Assembly: GCA_958431815.1 (NCBI GenBank)
Contig: CAUASB010000007.1
Location: 34,073 to 98,072 of the forward strand
Reading direction: 5' to 3'
Origin: an uncultured Eggerthella sp.
GTDB taxonomy: Bacteria > Actinomycetota > Coriobacteriia > Coriobacteriales > Eggerthellaceae
Length of the DNA stretch: 64,000 bases
The position numbers and the translations under genes were made by a program. A model generated the notes under the pieces. The model saw only the letters and a program-made list of their open reading frames with translations, ran no database searches and was not told where the DNA came from. This document shows, one piece after another, positions 18,901 through 26,669 of this stretch. The stretch's first letter is position 1. Each line of letters opens with the position of its first letter.

Positions 18901-19071
18901 GCGTTGCGTGGTGCCGCGTACCAGGCCAGCGTAGTTCACCACACGTGCGGTACCCTGGATGTCTGCCACCAGCGACATGATGTCGAAGAACAGGAAGATC
19001 AGGAAAACGGTTAGGACCGTCATAAGGACGCGCACAATGCGGTTTGACTTTTTCGGCGGAGTTTTGTCCAT
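15946..19071 (-). CDS. GGDEF/histidine kinase/receiver fusion signalling protein
   Basis: A 1041-residue membrane-bound hybrid sensor. In order: one N-terminal membrane helix (about 14-32), an extracytoplasmic helical sensor region, a second helix (about 165-185), a GGDEF domain (about 198-350) with an intact GGDEF signature at about 275-279, a PAS-like region (about 510-640), a HisKA domain with the H-box NRMSHDFRTPINGIMG (His about 676), an ATPase domain (DTGIGM, GTGLGMSI) and a C-terminal receiver with VLMDLMMPVMDG. No RxxD inhibitory site is visible ahead of GGDEF. It could therefore both make c-di-GMP and run a phosphorelay. I start at ATG 19071; an upstream in-frame ATG at 19176 would add a basic tail with no ribosome-binding site. 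Divergent from the next kinase gene. Confidence 0.88.
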   Translation of the reverse strand: MDKTPPKKSNRIVRVLMTVLTVFLIFLFFDIMSLVADIQGTARVVNYAGLVRGTTQRIVKLEDAQQQQDRLIDAVDSYINGLRYGSDELDLVRLDDSAFQSKMEELNDYYTTLTAEIAKVRQTGYESTNIIAMSETFFGICDEATKLAENYSQEKATALNHLESVVIADIVALIALMAFELARALRFAALNRALQKKVYLDEATGLPNKNKCEELLGNPAPISHDAPVALCMFDLNNLRTINNNLGHEKGDEYIRSFALQLQKSASESCFVGRQGGDEFIAIMQNATQEAVESCLDEIRSHTAEYSSEHPEMPISYAAGYALSSNFDECTMRDLFRQADKNMYLDKNRAKLAEEASRRQTDRRVLAYVEKRGYRFSDCLYCNALLDQYRTLLSSSRAFLAKEGNYSGAVEEIARTVFAPDAQLGQRRQLALDNVAYSLAEDGSALEIRYDNGNDRKGRLTLLRIDSAQGALHHFALGFEPFFEDNLSEKERLSRYYDQMKQSIMDNGDYVDALLDSAQTAYSVDLTHDTLEKAFSQATSNRHDIGMDLPCSYSGYCRARTEYVTKETLQSYRLIDTSEKLLKRFESGTSQLTIEYQEYGVDGNPIWLQKIVLMSHDTAFDEATQTEMPVVRGIILFKDTSAFHEQEQKEMQQLEEALVAADAESKQKTEFMNRMSHDFRTPINGIMGMLEIIHQSNNDPAKTAECLNKIQVSANHLLDLVNDVLDMSKLDSGEYDLEEERFDIEKLMADVRALIDAQIAESGLIHRSHRCDMVHTHLIGSPLRVRQIMLNLFSNAVKYNRKNGEIDTYATEISFDGETALYEFKITDTGIGMSQEFIERQLYKPFTQEQFDARTHYRGTGLGMSIVKALIDKMGGTIEVKSAKGHGTTFVYRLPFKVDASAEKQCEDKTPEEVSLSGKRILVVEDNDINMEIAEFYLASAGALVEKAWNGREAVDIFQASPEGTYSLVLMDLMMPVMDGVEATKTIRALKRSDAQSTPIIAMTAKALEDDKQSCKKAGMNAYLVKPLDMQSLLSTCAKLSV

Positions 19072-19287
19072 CACCAAGAATTCTGCAGGTTTTGTCCCTG
19101 CTCTAAAATTTTTCTTAAATATCGCTATTCTAACATTTCGGCTTACGAGCATGGGTAGGATGGGCTGCAACGGCATCGCCGACAGCGGTTTGCTTGTTGC
19201 CGGCTTTTATGGTTTGCTGCAGCCTGCTCGTATTGGCTGCTTTGATACAATCAGTTGCAGAAAATACACACAGTGGGGAGGAAGATG

Positions 19288-22092
19288 ATGCAATCCACGA
19301 AAGCACACCGTTCCTCATTGCGTTGGGCTGCTCACCTGGTATTTTTCTTCCTGGTTGTCAGTCTTGTGCTGATGGGCGTTCCGCGGTTTGCCCATGCTGA
19401 CGATCCGAGTGCTGACTCGAACACGAAAACCGTACGCGTTGGGTGGCTTCTGAACAACCAGGGCTTCCAAAGCGGTGTTCCTGGCGAGTACCTTTCCGGC
19501 TGGGGATATGAGTACCTTCAAACGCTTTCCTATTACACCCCGGGTTGGAAATACGAATATGTGACCGGTACCTTTTCCGAGCTGATGGACAAGCTCGAAG
19601 CAGGCGAGATCGACCTGATGCCCAACATCTCGTACACCGATGAACGTGCCCAGACGATGCTGTTTTCCTCCAACCCTGAAGGAACGGAGAAGTACTACAT
19701 CTACGCCAAGCCCTCGAACGATGCTCTGTCGCAGGGCGACCCGAGTGCTCTGAACGGCATGACCATTGGCTGCAACAGCGGCGTTATGCAAACCGAAGCA
19801 GGCATGAAATGGTTGCAGGACGAAGGAATCAACTGCAACTACAAGTTCTACGCAACGGGCGACGAACTGTTCAATGCGCTTTCTTCCGATGCGGTCGATG
19901 CCATCATCATGAACGACACGCTTTCCTCGGAAGATGCTATGGCCATGTTCTACGTGGGCGAAAGCAACTACTACTTTGTAACCCCGAAGTCGCGCCCTGA
20001 TTTGATGAACGACGTCAATGCGGCCATGACAATGCTACGTAGCTCGAACCCGCGCTACAATGACGAGGTGAAAACGCGCTATGCCGTAAGCGATGGCGGC
20101 GCCTCTTCCCTTACCAGTGCCGAACAGCAGTGGGTCGACTCCCACGGTGGCACGCTTACCTTGGGCTATTTGGACCATAAGCTGCCCTATTCGAACAAGG
20201 ACAGCAACGGGGAGCTAACCGGTTCACTTGCCGCTTTGACCGAATCGCTGCAGAGTAAGTTCGGCATTGCCGTGCGCACGAGGGCCTATTCGACAACCGA
20301 CGAGCTCGAGTCGGCGCTTGCCCAGGGCGATGTTGATGTGATAGCGCCGGTATACCGCGATTTTTGGATTGCCGAGCAGAAGGGCGTTATCCAGTCCTCG
20401 TCCTTTTCCACTACCTCACTAGAAGCCGTGTTCGCAGGCGGCAGCTTCGATAACGCTCCTGAAAGCATAGCCACCTATCCGGGAGCCCTGTTCAATTACT
20501 CTGCGGTTCAGACGCTCTATCCTTCGGCTCGCATCGTTGAGTACGATAGCGCAGGGGCGTGCATCGACGCTGTTCGGAAGAACGAGGTGTCCTGCACCAT
20601 CATTCCCGCAACGGGCCTTGATACCTTGCGCGACACCAACGACTTCACCGGATTGAAGACGGCAGAACTCGCACAGGGCATGGACCTTGCCTGTTGGATG
20701 AGGAAGGGCGACGCCGAGCTTTTGAGCATCGTTGACAAGGGCATTGTCAACGCCAAGGACAAGATCGACGACGGTGCTTACTACCATTACTCGTATTCCT
20801 CGAGCGAAGATTCGGGGCTGGTGGGCTTCTTCAAGCAGCATCAATCCGCCATCATCGCTTCTTCTATCGCCTTGCTGGTTATCGTTGTTGCTGTGTTGGC
20901 ATGGGCGCTGATCCGTGCGCGCAATTCCCAGCGCGAGGCAATGGCAGCCAGCGCTGCGAAGACCGCGTTCCTTTCCCGCATGAGCCATTACATCCGCACG
21001 CCCCTGAACGGCATTGTGGGGCTGATAGAGGTAAACGACCTGCATCCCGACGACGTTGAGCTTGCGAAAGCGAACCGTGCCAAGGCGAAGGTTGCGGCCG
21101 ACCATCTTCTGACGCTCTTGAACGACATTCTTGAAATGAGCAAGATCGAGGATCGCGACATCGTCCTTGAGCACAAGCCCTTCAACTTGATGGAGCTGAC
21201 CAATGATGTGTTCGTTCTGGCCGATATCCGGGCTTCCGAGCGTGGCATTACCATCGAAACCGACAAAGGGTGCAACATCAAGTATCCCGATGTGTACGGA
21301 AGCCCCGTGCATGTGCGCCGTGTGCTGTTGAACTTGGTTGACAACTGCGTGAAGTACAACAGGCAAGGCGGCAAGGTAACATGCTCTTCTGAGATGTTGA
21401 ACGTGCAGGGCGAAACCGTTACTTACCGATTCGTGATTTCCGATACCGGCATCGGCATGGCGCCGGAGTTCCTTGACCATATCTTTGAACCGTTTGCCCA
21501 GGAAAACGATGATGCGCGCAGCACCTACCAGGGTACCGGCATGGGCATGCCCATTGTGAAGGCTTTGGTGGAGCGCATGAAGGGCACGATTTCGGTGCAG
21601 AGCGAGCAGGGCAAGGGCTCGACGTTCACCATCATCCTGCCCTTCGAGATCGATCTTGAGCCCGATGAGCATCGCAAGGCGCTCGAAAAGCCCGCTGACT
21701 GCTCTATCAAGGGCATGCGCATCATGCTGGTTGAGGACAATGCGCTAAACACCGAGGTTGCCAAAGCGCTGCTGGAAAGCGAAGGTGCTCTGGTTGCCTG
21801 CGTTGAAAACGGCAAACAGGCGGTTGATCTGTTCACTTCTAAGCCGGCAGGCACGTTCGATGCCATTTTGATGGACATCATGATGCCCGTGATGGACGGC
21901 TACAAGGCGGCGCGCGCCATCAGGCTTTCCAATAAGCGTGATGCAACCACGGTCCCCATCATCGCCATGACGGCGAACGCCTTCGCAGAGGACGCCAAAG
22001 CTGCCCTCGATGCCGGCATGAACGACCACGTTGCCAAGCCTATCGACCTCGATGCGCTGAAAGCTTCCCTGGCGAAGTGCTGCCACGGCTAA
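19288..22092 (+). CDS. BvgS-like hybrid sensor kinase with two solute-binding-type domains
   Basis: A 934-residue hybrid kinase. A signal peptide (residues 1-38, ending near FAHAD) leads into two periplasmic SBP_bac_3-type (Venus flytrap) domains, about 45-265 and 285-500. A membrane helix (about 520-541), HisKA, ATPase (DTGIGMAPEF, GTGMGMPIVKAL) and a receiver domain (ILMDIMMPVMDG) follow. This is the BvgS/EvgS architecture. The H-box reads SRMSHYIRTPLNG: the acidic residue normally following the phospho-accepting His (about 567) is tyrosine. ATG 19288 lies six bases after GGGGAGG. No separate response-regulator gene is adjacent. It converges with the DMT gene with a four-base overlap. Confidence 0.9.
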   Translation: MQSTKAHRSSLRWAAHLVFFFLVVSLVLMGVPRFAHADDPSADSNTKTVRVGWLLNNQGFQSGVPGEYLSGWGYEYLQTLSYYTPGWKYEYVTGTFSELMDKLEAGEIDLMPNISYTDERAQTMLFSSNPEGTEKYYIYAKPSNDALSQGDPSALNGMTIGCNSGVMQTEAGMKWLQDEGINCNYKFYATGDELFNALSSDAVDAIIMNDTLSSEDAMAMFYVGESNYYFVTPKSRPDLMNDVNAAMTMLRSSNPRYNDEVKTRYAVSDGGASSLTSAEQQWVDSHGGTLTLGYLDHKLPYSNKDSNGELTGSLAALTESLQSKFGIAVRTRAYSTTDELESALAQGDVDVIAPVYRDFWIAEQKGVIQSSSFSTTSLEAVFAGGSFDNAPESIATYPGALFNYSAVQTLYPSARIVEYDSAGACIDAVRKNEVSCTIIPATGLDTLRDTNDFTGLKTAELAQGMDLACWMRKGDAELLSIVDKGIVNAKDKIDDGAYYHYSYSSSEDSGLVGFFKQHQSAIIASSIALLVIVVAVLAWALIRARNSQREAMAASAAKTAFLSRMSHYIRTPLNGIVGLIEVNDLHPDDVELAKANRAKAKVAADHLLTLLNDILEMSKIEDRDIVLEHKPFNLMELTNDVFVLADIRASERGITIETDKGCNIKYPDVYGSPVHVRRVLLNLVDNCVKYNRQGGKVTCSSEMLNVQGETVTYRFVISDTGIGMAPEFLDHIFEPFAQENDDARSTYQGTGMGMPIVKALVERMKGTISVQSEQGKGSTFTIILPFEIDLEPDEHRKALEKPADCSIKGMRIMLVEDNALNTEVAKALLESEGALVACVENGKQAVDLFTSKPAGTFDAILMDIMMPVMDGYKAARAIRLSNKRDATTVPIIAMTANAFAEDAKAALDAGMNDHVAKPIDLDALKASLAKCCHG

Positions 22093-23045
22093 TGCTGCGA
22101 CGCAGCGTTGCTTTTCCGAGGGAGGAACTGCAGCTGCGAAATGCATACGCCGATAAGGATGATAGCAACGCCCAGCCATTCAACGGGCCCGATAGGCGAG
22201 CCCAACACCATCATGGCAACGAACAGACCGGCAGGCAGTTCGGAAGAGGCAAGCACCGAGGAAAGGCCGGCGGGCAGATGCGGCGTGCCGATGCTGAACA
22301 GCAGCACGGGCAGGAAGAAGCCGCAGGCACCGGCAACAAGCCCCAAGGGGGCGATGCCTTCCAGCAGCACGCCCGACACGATGAAGTCGGGGCAGATGAA
22401 ATGCGACATGACCACGGCTCCGCCGCAGATGAGGAAGCCTCGCTGCGCTTGGGAACACTTCGGCTGGATGCGGCCGGAAAGCGCCAAAAACGATGCGCAG
22501 CTCACAGCTGCAACAAGTCCTGCGGCAATGCCCCAGGGGTCGCAATTCGCCAGGTCGGTTGCGTACAGGCCGCTGGCAAACACCGTGCCAAATACGATGA
22601 CCAGCGCGGATACCACCTGGCTGGGTGCCGGCGCCTTGCGGGTCATGATCACTTGGATAACGGTGCCGATCCAGGTGAACTGGAACAGCAGGGTAAGGGC
22701 GAGCGCTACGGGTAGCACGCTCATGGCGTAGGTGTAGAAGATGGAGGTAAGGCAGGTTACTGCGCCGATGCCGATGAGCTTCCACGCGTTTGCCGCACCA
22801 ATCTTCGTCCATCGTTTTCCGCGCAGGTATTCTGCGGCAAGCAGAACGGCGAACAGAGCAAAGGCAGCCCACATCTGCGCGGCGGCGATCTGAGCAGAGG
22901 TGAAGCCCCAAGCGTAAGAGAGCTTGTAGCACGTGGCGTTGAAGCCGTAGCAGGCACCACCGAAGAACACCAGGATCACGGCTTTGGTGCGGGCGCCGGC
23001 GTCGCGTGCGGCGGTGTTGAAGGGTTTATGGGAATGGCTCGGCAT
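22089..23045 (-). CDS. EamA/DMT-superfamily transporter
   Basis: A 318-residue membrane protein with ten predicted helices in two EamA repeats, typical of the drug/metabolite transporter superfamily, whose members export amino acids, nucleosides or other metabolites. The first repeat begins ILVFFGGACYGFNATCYKLSYAWGF and the second is marked by SVLASSELPAGLFVAMMVLGSPIGPVEWLGVAIILIGV. The ATG at 23045 has an AAGGAG site. Its stop overlaps the convergent kinase gene by four bases, leaving no room for a separate terminator. Confidence 0.88.
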   Translation of the reverse strand: MPSHSHKPFNTAARDAGARTKAVILVFFGGACYGFNATCYKLSYAWGFTSAQIAAAQMWAAFALFAVLLAAEYLRGKRWTKIGAANAWKLIGIGAVTCLTSIFYTYAMSVLPVALALTLLFQFTWIGTVIQVIMTRKAPAPSQVVSALVIVFGTVFASGLYATDLANCDPWGIAAGLVAAVSCASFLALSGRIQPKCSQAQRGFLICGGAVVMSHFICPDFIVSGVLLEGIAPLGLVAGACGFFLPVLLFSIGTPHLPAGLSSVLASSELPAGLFVAMMVLGSPIGPVEWLGVAIILIGVCISQLQFLPRKSNAASQH

Positions 23046-23308
23046 AGGATTCTCCTTCGCAGCAATCGGTTGGCTTTGCGCGCGTAGCGCATAAAGCTTT
23101 GCGGTTGCGTGGCGAAAAGGAGGCAAACGCGCCTGGAAAAGTCCACGCGGTGGTTTATCAGGATGCCTATTCTAGCAAAAATGGGATAACGAGTAAGAGT
23201 GAACTGCTGATGGGCGTTCTATGGCCCGAAGGGTGGTCGGAGGTGTAAACCCTGAAACGTTTTGCCTGATTATGGTACGATTTTCATTAATCATTCAAAG
23301 GAGACGCC

Positions 23309-24190
23309 ATGGGCAACGAGCTTACCTACCAAGCAAAGCAGATTCAGCAGATTATCGAATCTGCCTCTCACTTTTTCGATGTTGTCCGTTTGGTCGATCC
23401 GATAAACATGGTGGTATACACCATCGAAGATGGCGAGCTTTGCGCCGCAAAAGACTCGTGCTATCACGTATGGAACAAACAGGACCGATGTGAGAACTGT
23501 ATTTCGGCGCGTTGCTTTGCCGACCAGCACCGTTACTCGAAGTTTGAGTTCATCGACCACGATATCTACCACGTGGTAGCCCAATGCGTGAACGTTGACG
23601 GGCGGAAATACGTGTTGGAAGTGGTAACTGCCTCGAACGACGATGTGCTGCTTTCCGCCTTCGGCGACAACGATTTCGTGGACCAGATCACCCGATTCAA
23701 CCATCAGGTGTACACCGATGATTTGACGGGGCTTTCCAATCGCCGCTATTTGAACGACCGCCTGAACATCATGGTTAACCGAGCAGTAAGCGATCACGCT
23801 TCGCTTGCGGTGGTGATGATGGATATCGACGATTTCAAACACGTGAACGATACGTACGGCCATGTGGCAGGTGATAAGGCCATCAGGCATGCCGCAGATG
23901 CCTTCGAGGAGGCGCTGTGCTTCGATCGGGAAGATATTGCCGTGCGCTACGGTGGCGATGAGTTCGTAGCCGCCGCTTCGGGCAAGAGCCTTGTAGAGCT
24001 CCAAGAGTGCTTGGAGCGTCTTCTGACGCTTGCCGCGGCGAATGAGACGGGCTTCACGGTAAGCGTTGGCGCCTATTTTCAGGAAACGGCGCAGCGCCAA
24101 AGCGTCGAAGAGCTTATCCGCAAGTCGGATGAGGCGATGTATCGCGCCAAGGCCTCGGGCAAGAATCAATTTTTAGTGAAGGCCGAATAG
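23309..24190 (+). CDS. Diguanylate cyclase with an N-terminal cysteine-rich sensor domain
   Basis: A 293-residue soluble protein. The C-terminal GGDEF domain (about 132-290) has DDLTGLSNRRYL, MDIDDFKHVNDTYGH and an intact YGGDEF (215-219), so it should synthesise c-di-GMP; no RxxD inhibitory site is evident. The N-terminal 110 residues look PAS-like and contain cysteines at about 45, 51, 61, 64 and 69, including a CENC pair. These could bind metal or sense redox state. There is no membrane segment. The ATG at 23309 follows AAAGGAG. It is a single-gene unit closed by a strong terminator. Confidence 0.88.
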   Translation: MGNELTYQAKQIQQIIESASHFFDVVRLVDPINMVVYTIEDGELCAAKDSCYHVWNKQDRCENCISARCFADQHRYSKFEFIDHDIYHVVAQCVNVDGRKYVLEVVTASNDDVLLSAFGDNDFVDQITRFNHQVYTDDLTGLSNRRYLNDRLNIMVNRAVSDHASLAVVMMDIDDFKHVNDTYGHVAGDKAIRHAADAFEEALCFDREDIAVRYGGDEFVAAASGKSLVELQECLERLLTLAAANETGFTVSVGAYFQETAQRQSVEELIRKSDEAMYRAKASGKNQFLVKAE

Positions 24191-24251
24191 GGCAGTTTGC
24201 AAGCTGGGCGCTAAAGCTTTTGGGGCTGAAAGCAGTCTGCAGTTCAAAAAG

Positions 24252-24290
24252 AAAGGGAGGCAAAGCGGCTTTACGCTTTGCCTCCCTTTT
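24252..24290. terminator. Bidirectional terminator after the diguanylate cyclase gene
   Basis: Perfect 16-base inverted repeat (24252-24267 and 24274-24289) with a six-base loop, followed by a T-run on the plus strand and an A-run (24246-24250) on the left. It serves both convergent genes. Confidence 0.88.
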
Positions 24291-24304
24291 GCGTGTGCAA
24301 CTGC

Positions 24305-24673
24305 TTACAGCTCGATACGACCGAACTTGGCAAGCAGCTCGCTTGCTGCGGTGCATGAGGGGCAATTGCAGTACTTTGCTCCCTGTGCCTTGCGCTCCTT
24401 CTGCTCGGCGAGCATCTTGGCGGCAGCCTCTTCGCCCATCATCTGCTTTGCGGGGCCTTCGGCGAAGGCGATAACGCCGTCGATGGTGGTGGGGCGGCCT
24501 TCCAGGATGTCGAGCAGCTGCTTGGTTGCCCCTTCAACGGCGGCATCGCTGTTGTCGGCGAGCACGGCGGCCTTCCATGCCAATGCAGCGTCTTTGGTAA
24601 CCTGCGTGCTGGCCTGCGATTCTGCCAGGACATCAACGCGCTTTGCTACGTAATCGAACAGTTCCTTTTCCAT
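24305..24673 (-). CDS. Small helical protein with C-terminal CxCxxC motif, function unknown
   Basis: A 122-residue protein with no assignable function. It is predicted almost wholly helical and alanine-rich, and ends with a CNCPSC cluster (Cys about 102, 104, 107) before a short LLAKFGRIEL tail. The cluster could bind zinc or an iron-sulfur centre. The ATG at 24673 has a strong AAGGAGG site, and a perfect terminator follows, so it is probably real and expressed on its own. Confidence 0.7.
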   Translation of the reverse strand: MEKELFDYVAKRVDVLAESQASTQVTKDAALAWKAAVLADNSDAAVEGATKQLLDILEGRPTTIDGVIAFAEGPAKQMMGEEAAAKMLAEQKERKAQGAKYCNCPSCTAASELLAKFGRIEL

Positions 24674-24814
24674 AGTTGCCTCCTTGGTGGCGCCTTTTGC
24701 TACCTAGCATGATAGGGGCAGCGTGGGGCAATGGCGAGTACTTACCTTTTAGTAAGCGAATCCCTGCAGCAAGGCATCTGGCACGTTGCCGTGTTCGTAT
24801 GCTTTCGCGTGCGG

Positions 24815-25372
24815 TTATGCTTCGAGCGTTTTCACCACTTTGGCGGGCACGCCGGCAACAACGCAGTTGTCGGGCACGTCCTTCGTAACCACTGCGCCGC
24901 CGGCAACGATGACGTTGTTGCCAATGGTCACGCCGTCGACGATGGTGCAGTTGCCGCCGATCCATACATCGTTTCCGATGGTGATGGGCCTGCTTATGGC
25001 AAGGCGCTCGCGCCTTCCTGCCGGGTCGAACGGATGACCGGTGGTGGAAATCAGCGTTCCGGGGCCAACCATGCAGTAGTCGCCGAAGGTGACCGGTGCC
25101 CCGTCGAGGATGGTCACGTTGAAGTTGGCGGTGAAGCGCTTGCCCACCTTGATGTTCTTGCCGTTGTCGCAGTGGAACCCTGGTTGGATGTCCAGTTCGG
25201 GGCCTGCTTCCCCTAAAAGCTCACGGGCTGCTGCCTCGCGTGCTGCTGCGTCAAGCGGATCGACCGAATTGAGCTTTGCGCAGCGCGCCGAAGCGGTGTC
25301 CTTCATCTTCACGAGCTCCGGATCGTCGTAGCGGTAGGGAAGCCCAGCCTTGAAGTTTTCCATTTCCGTCAT
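24815..25372 (-). CDS. Sugar O-acetyltransferase (maltose acetyltransferase/NodL type)
   Basis: A 185-residue left-handed beta-helix acetyltransferase. The N-terminal Mac domain (GLPYRYDDPELVKMK) is followed by hexapeptide repeats, the FNVTILDGAPVTFGDYCMVGPG and TTGHP(F)D motif carrying the catalytic His, and the C-terminal DVWIGGNCTIVDGVTIG and VVAGVPAKVVK. It transfers acetyl from acetyl-CoA to a sugar hydroxyl. It starts eight bases after the alcohol dehydrogenase stop codon, so the two are an operon. The physiological acceptor is not evident. Confidence 0.92.
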   Translation of the reverse strand: MTEMENFKAGLPYRYDDPELVKMKDTASARCAKLNSVDPLDAAAREAAARELLGEAGPELDIQPGFHCDNGKNIKVGKRFTANFNVTILDGAPVTFGDYCMVGPGTLISTTGHPFDPAGRRERLAISRPITIGNDVWIGGNCTIVDGVTIGNNVIVAGGAVVTKDVPDNCVVAGVPAKVVKTLEA

Positions 25373-25380
25373 GGCGTGTC

Positions 25381-26541
25381 CTAGCGGTAGCTGCGCTCAA
25401 GGATGCCCAGCACGTCTTCGTCGGAGAGCTTTACCGGGTCGGCGTCGTTGTCGCCACCCCATACCTTGTGGTACAGGTCCACAATCTCGGGCAGCTCTTC
25501 GCGGGTGATGCCGTTGTCGCTCATCTTCAGGTCGCTGCAGTTCACGCTTGCGATAAGAGAATCGAGCGCGTCGATGAAGTCGGCACCCGTTGTTGCGTCG
25601 GCTTTGCCCATGGCTTTCGCCATCTTCACCATCTGCTCTTCGCAGGCCTTGCGCTCGGCGAAGAAGTTGAAGTACTCGTGGCTGGTCATGGTAAGGCCCG
25701 CACCGTGAACCAGCTCAGGGTGCTTGCTGCCCATGGCGTGCTCAAGCGTGTGCTCGGAAGTGCACAGCATGTAGTAGCCGGCAAGGGTGTTTGCGATGGC
25801 CATGTTGTTGCGCGCTTCCTTGTCTGATCCGTCCTTTACGGCGCGCGGCAGGTACTTGGCAATGAGCTCGATGGCCTTCAGGGCGAACATTTCGCCTACC
25901 ACGTGCTCGTTCACGTTGATCACCGATTCGGCGGCGTGGAAGAAGGCGTCCATGCCCTGGTAGGCGGTGAAGTTCGCGGGAACGCTCATCATCAGGTCGG
26001 AATCGACAACGGCAAGGGTGGGGAACATCGATGCGTAACCGGTTTTTTCGCCGGTTTCGTCGTTGGTGATTACCGACCACATGTCAACTTCGGAACCGGT
26101 GCCGGCGGAAGTGGTTACCACCACCAGCGGCAGCGGTGCGTTTTCGGGCTGCTTCTGGCCGCCGGTGAAACTGGGGCTGTAGTCCCAGCAGGCGCCCTCG
26201 TTGGCAGCTACCAGTGCAATGGCCTTCGCAGCGTCCATGGTGGAGCCGCCGCCTACGGCAACGATGAAGTCGCAGTTGTTCTGGTTGGCTATTTCGGCGG
26301 CTTCATCGACCGAGGTGTTGGTGGGGTTTGGCCGCAGGCCCTCGTACAGCACGTGCTGGATGCCTGCCTTGTCGAGCTGCGCTTCAACGGCAGCAAGCTG
26401 GCCGTGGCGCTTCATCGAGCCGCCGGCGCTGATGGCGATGAGTGCTTTTTTGCCGGGGAGGGCCTCGCTATGCAGCGTGCTCAAAGAGCCGGCGCCGAAC
26501 AGCACGCGCGTGGGCATGTCGTATACGAATTGATCGATCAT
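25381..26541 (-). CDS. Iron-containing alcohol dehydrogenase (BDH/YqhD-like)
   Basis: A 386-residue group III metal-dependent alcohol dehydrogenase. The nucleotide-binding GGGSTMDAAKAIA and TTSAGTGSEVDMWSVI motifs and metal-ligand residues in the QGMDAFFHAAESVIN and EHAMGSKHPELVHG segments are present. The PTRVLFGAGSL N-terminus is that of butanol-dehydrogenase-like NADPH aldehyde reductases. ATG 26541 has a GAGGAG site. It heads a two-gene operon with the acetyltransferase and is divergent from the AraC-type gene, its likely regulator. Confidence 0.92.
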   Translation of the reverse strand: MIDQFVYDMPTRVLFGAGSLSTLHSEALPGKKALIAISAGGSMKRHGQLAAVEAQLDKAGIQHVLYEGLRPNPTNTSVDEAAEIANQNNCDFIVAVGGGSTMDAAKAIALVAANEGACWDYSPSFTGGQKQPENAPLPLVVVTTSAGTGSEVDMWSVITNDETGEKTGYASMFPTLAVVDSDLMMSVPANFTAYQGMDAFFHAAESVINVNEHVVGEMFALKAIELIAKYLPRAVKDGSDKEARNNMAIANTLAGYYMLCTSEHTLEHAMGSKHPELVHGAGLTMTSHEYFNFFAERKACEEQMVKMAKAMGKADATTGADFIDALDSLIASVNCSDLKMSDNGITREELPEIVDLYHKVWGGDNDADPVKLSDEDVLGILERSYR

Positions 26542-26593
26542 GGTTTCTCCTCTGGTTGCTTTGTTTGCCTTGTGTGCTGATTCGATTGTGCGG

Positions 26594-26627
26594 TGACGTC
26601 AGCGTTCGAACAATGCGCGAATATAAT
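26594..26627 (+). promoter_or_regulatory. Divergent promoter region of the AraC-type gene and the alcohol dehydrogenase operon
   Basis: The 128-base gap holds a consensus -10 TATAAT (26622-26627) on the plus strand and two small palindromes ahead of it, TGACGTCA (26594-26601) and GTTCGAAC (26604-26611). These are candidate regulator sites. No good -35 is visible at 17 bases, which fits activator dependence. Confidence 0.35.
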
Positions 26628-26669
26628 GATTTATAGGGTAAATTCTCATAACCTACCGGAAGGAAAACC

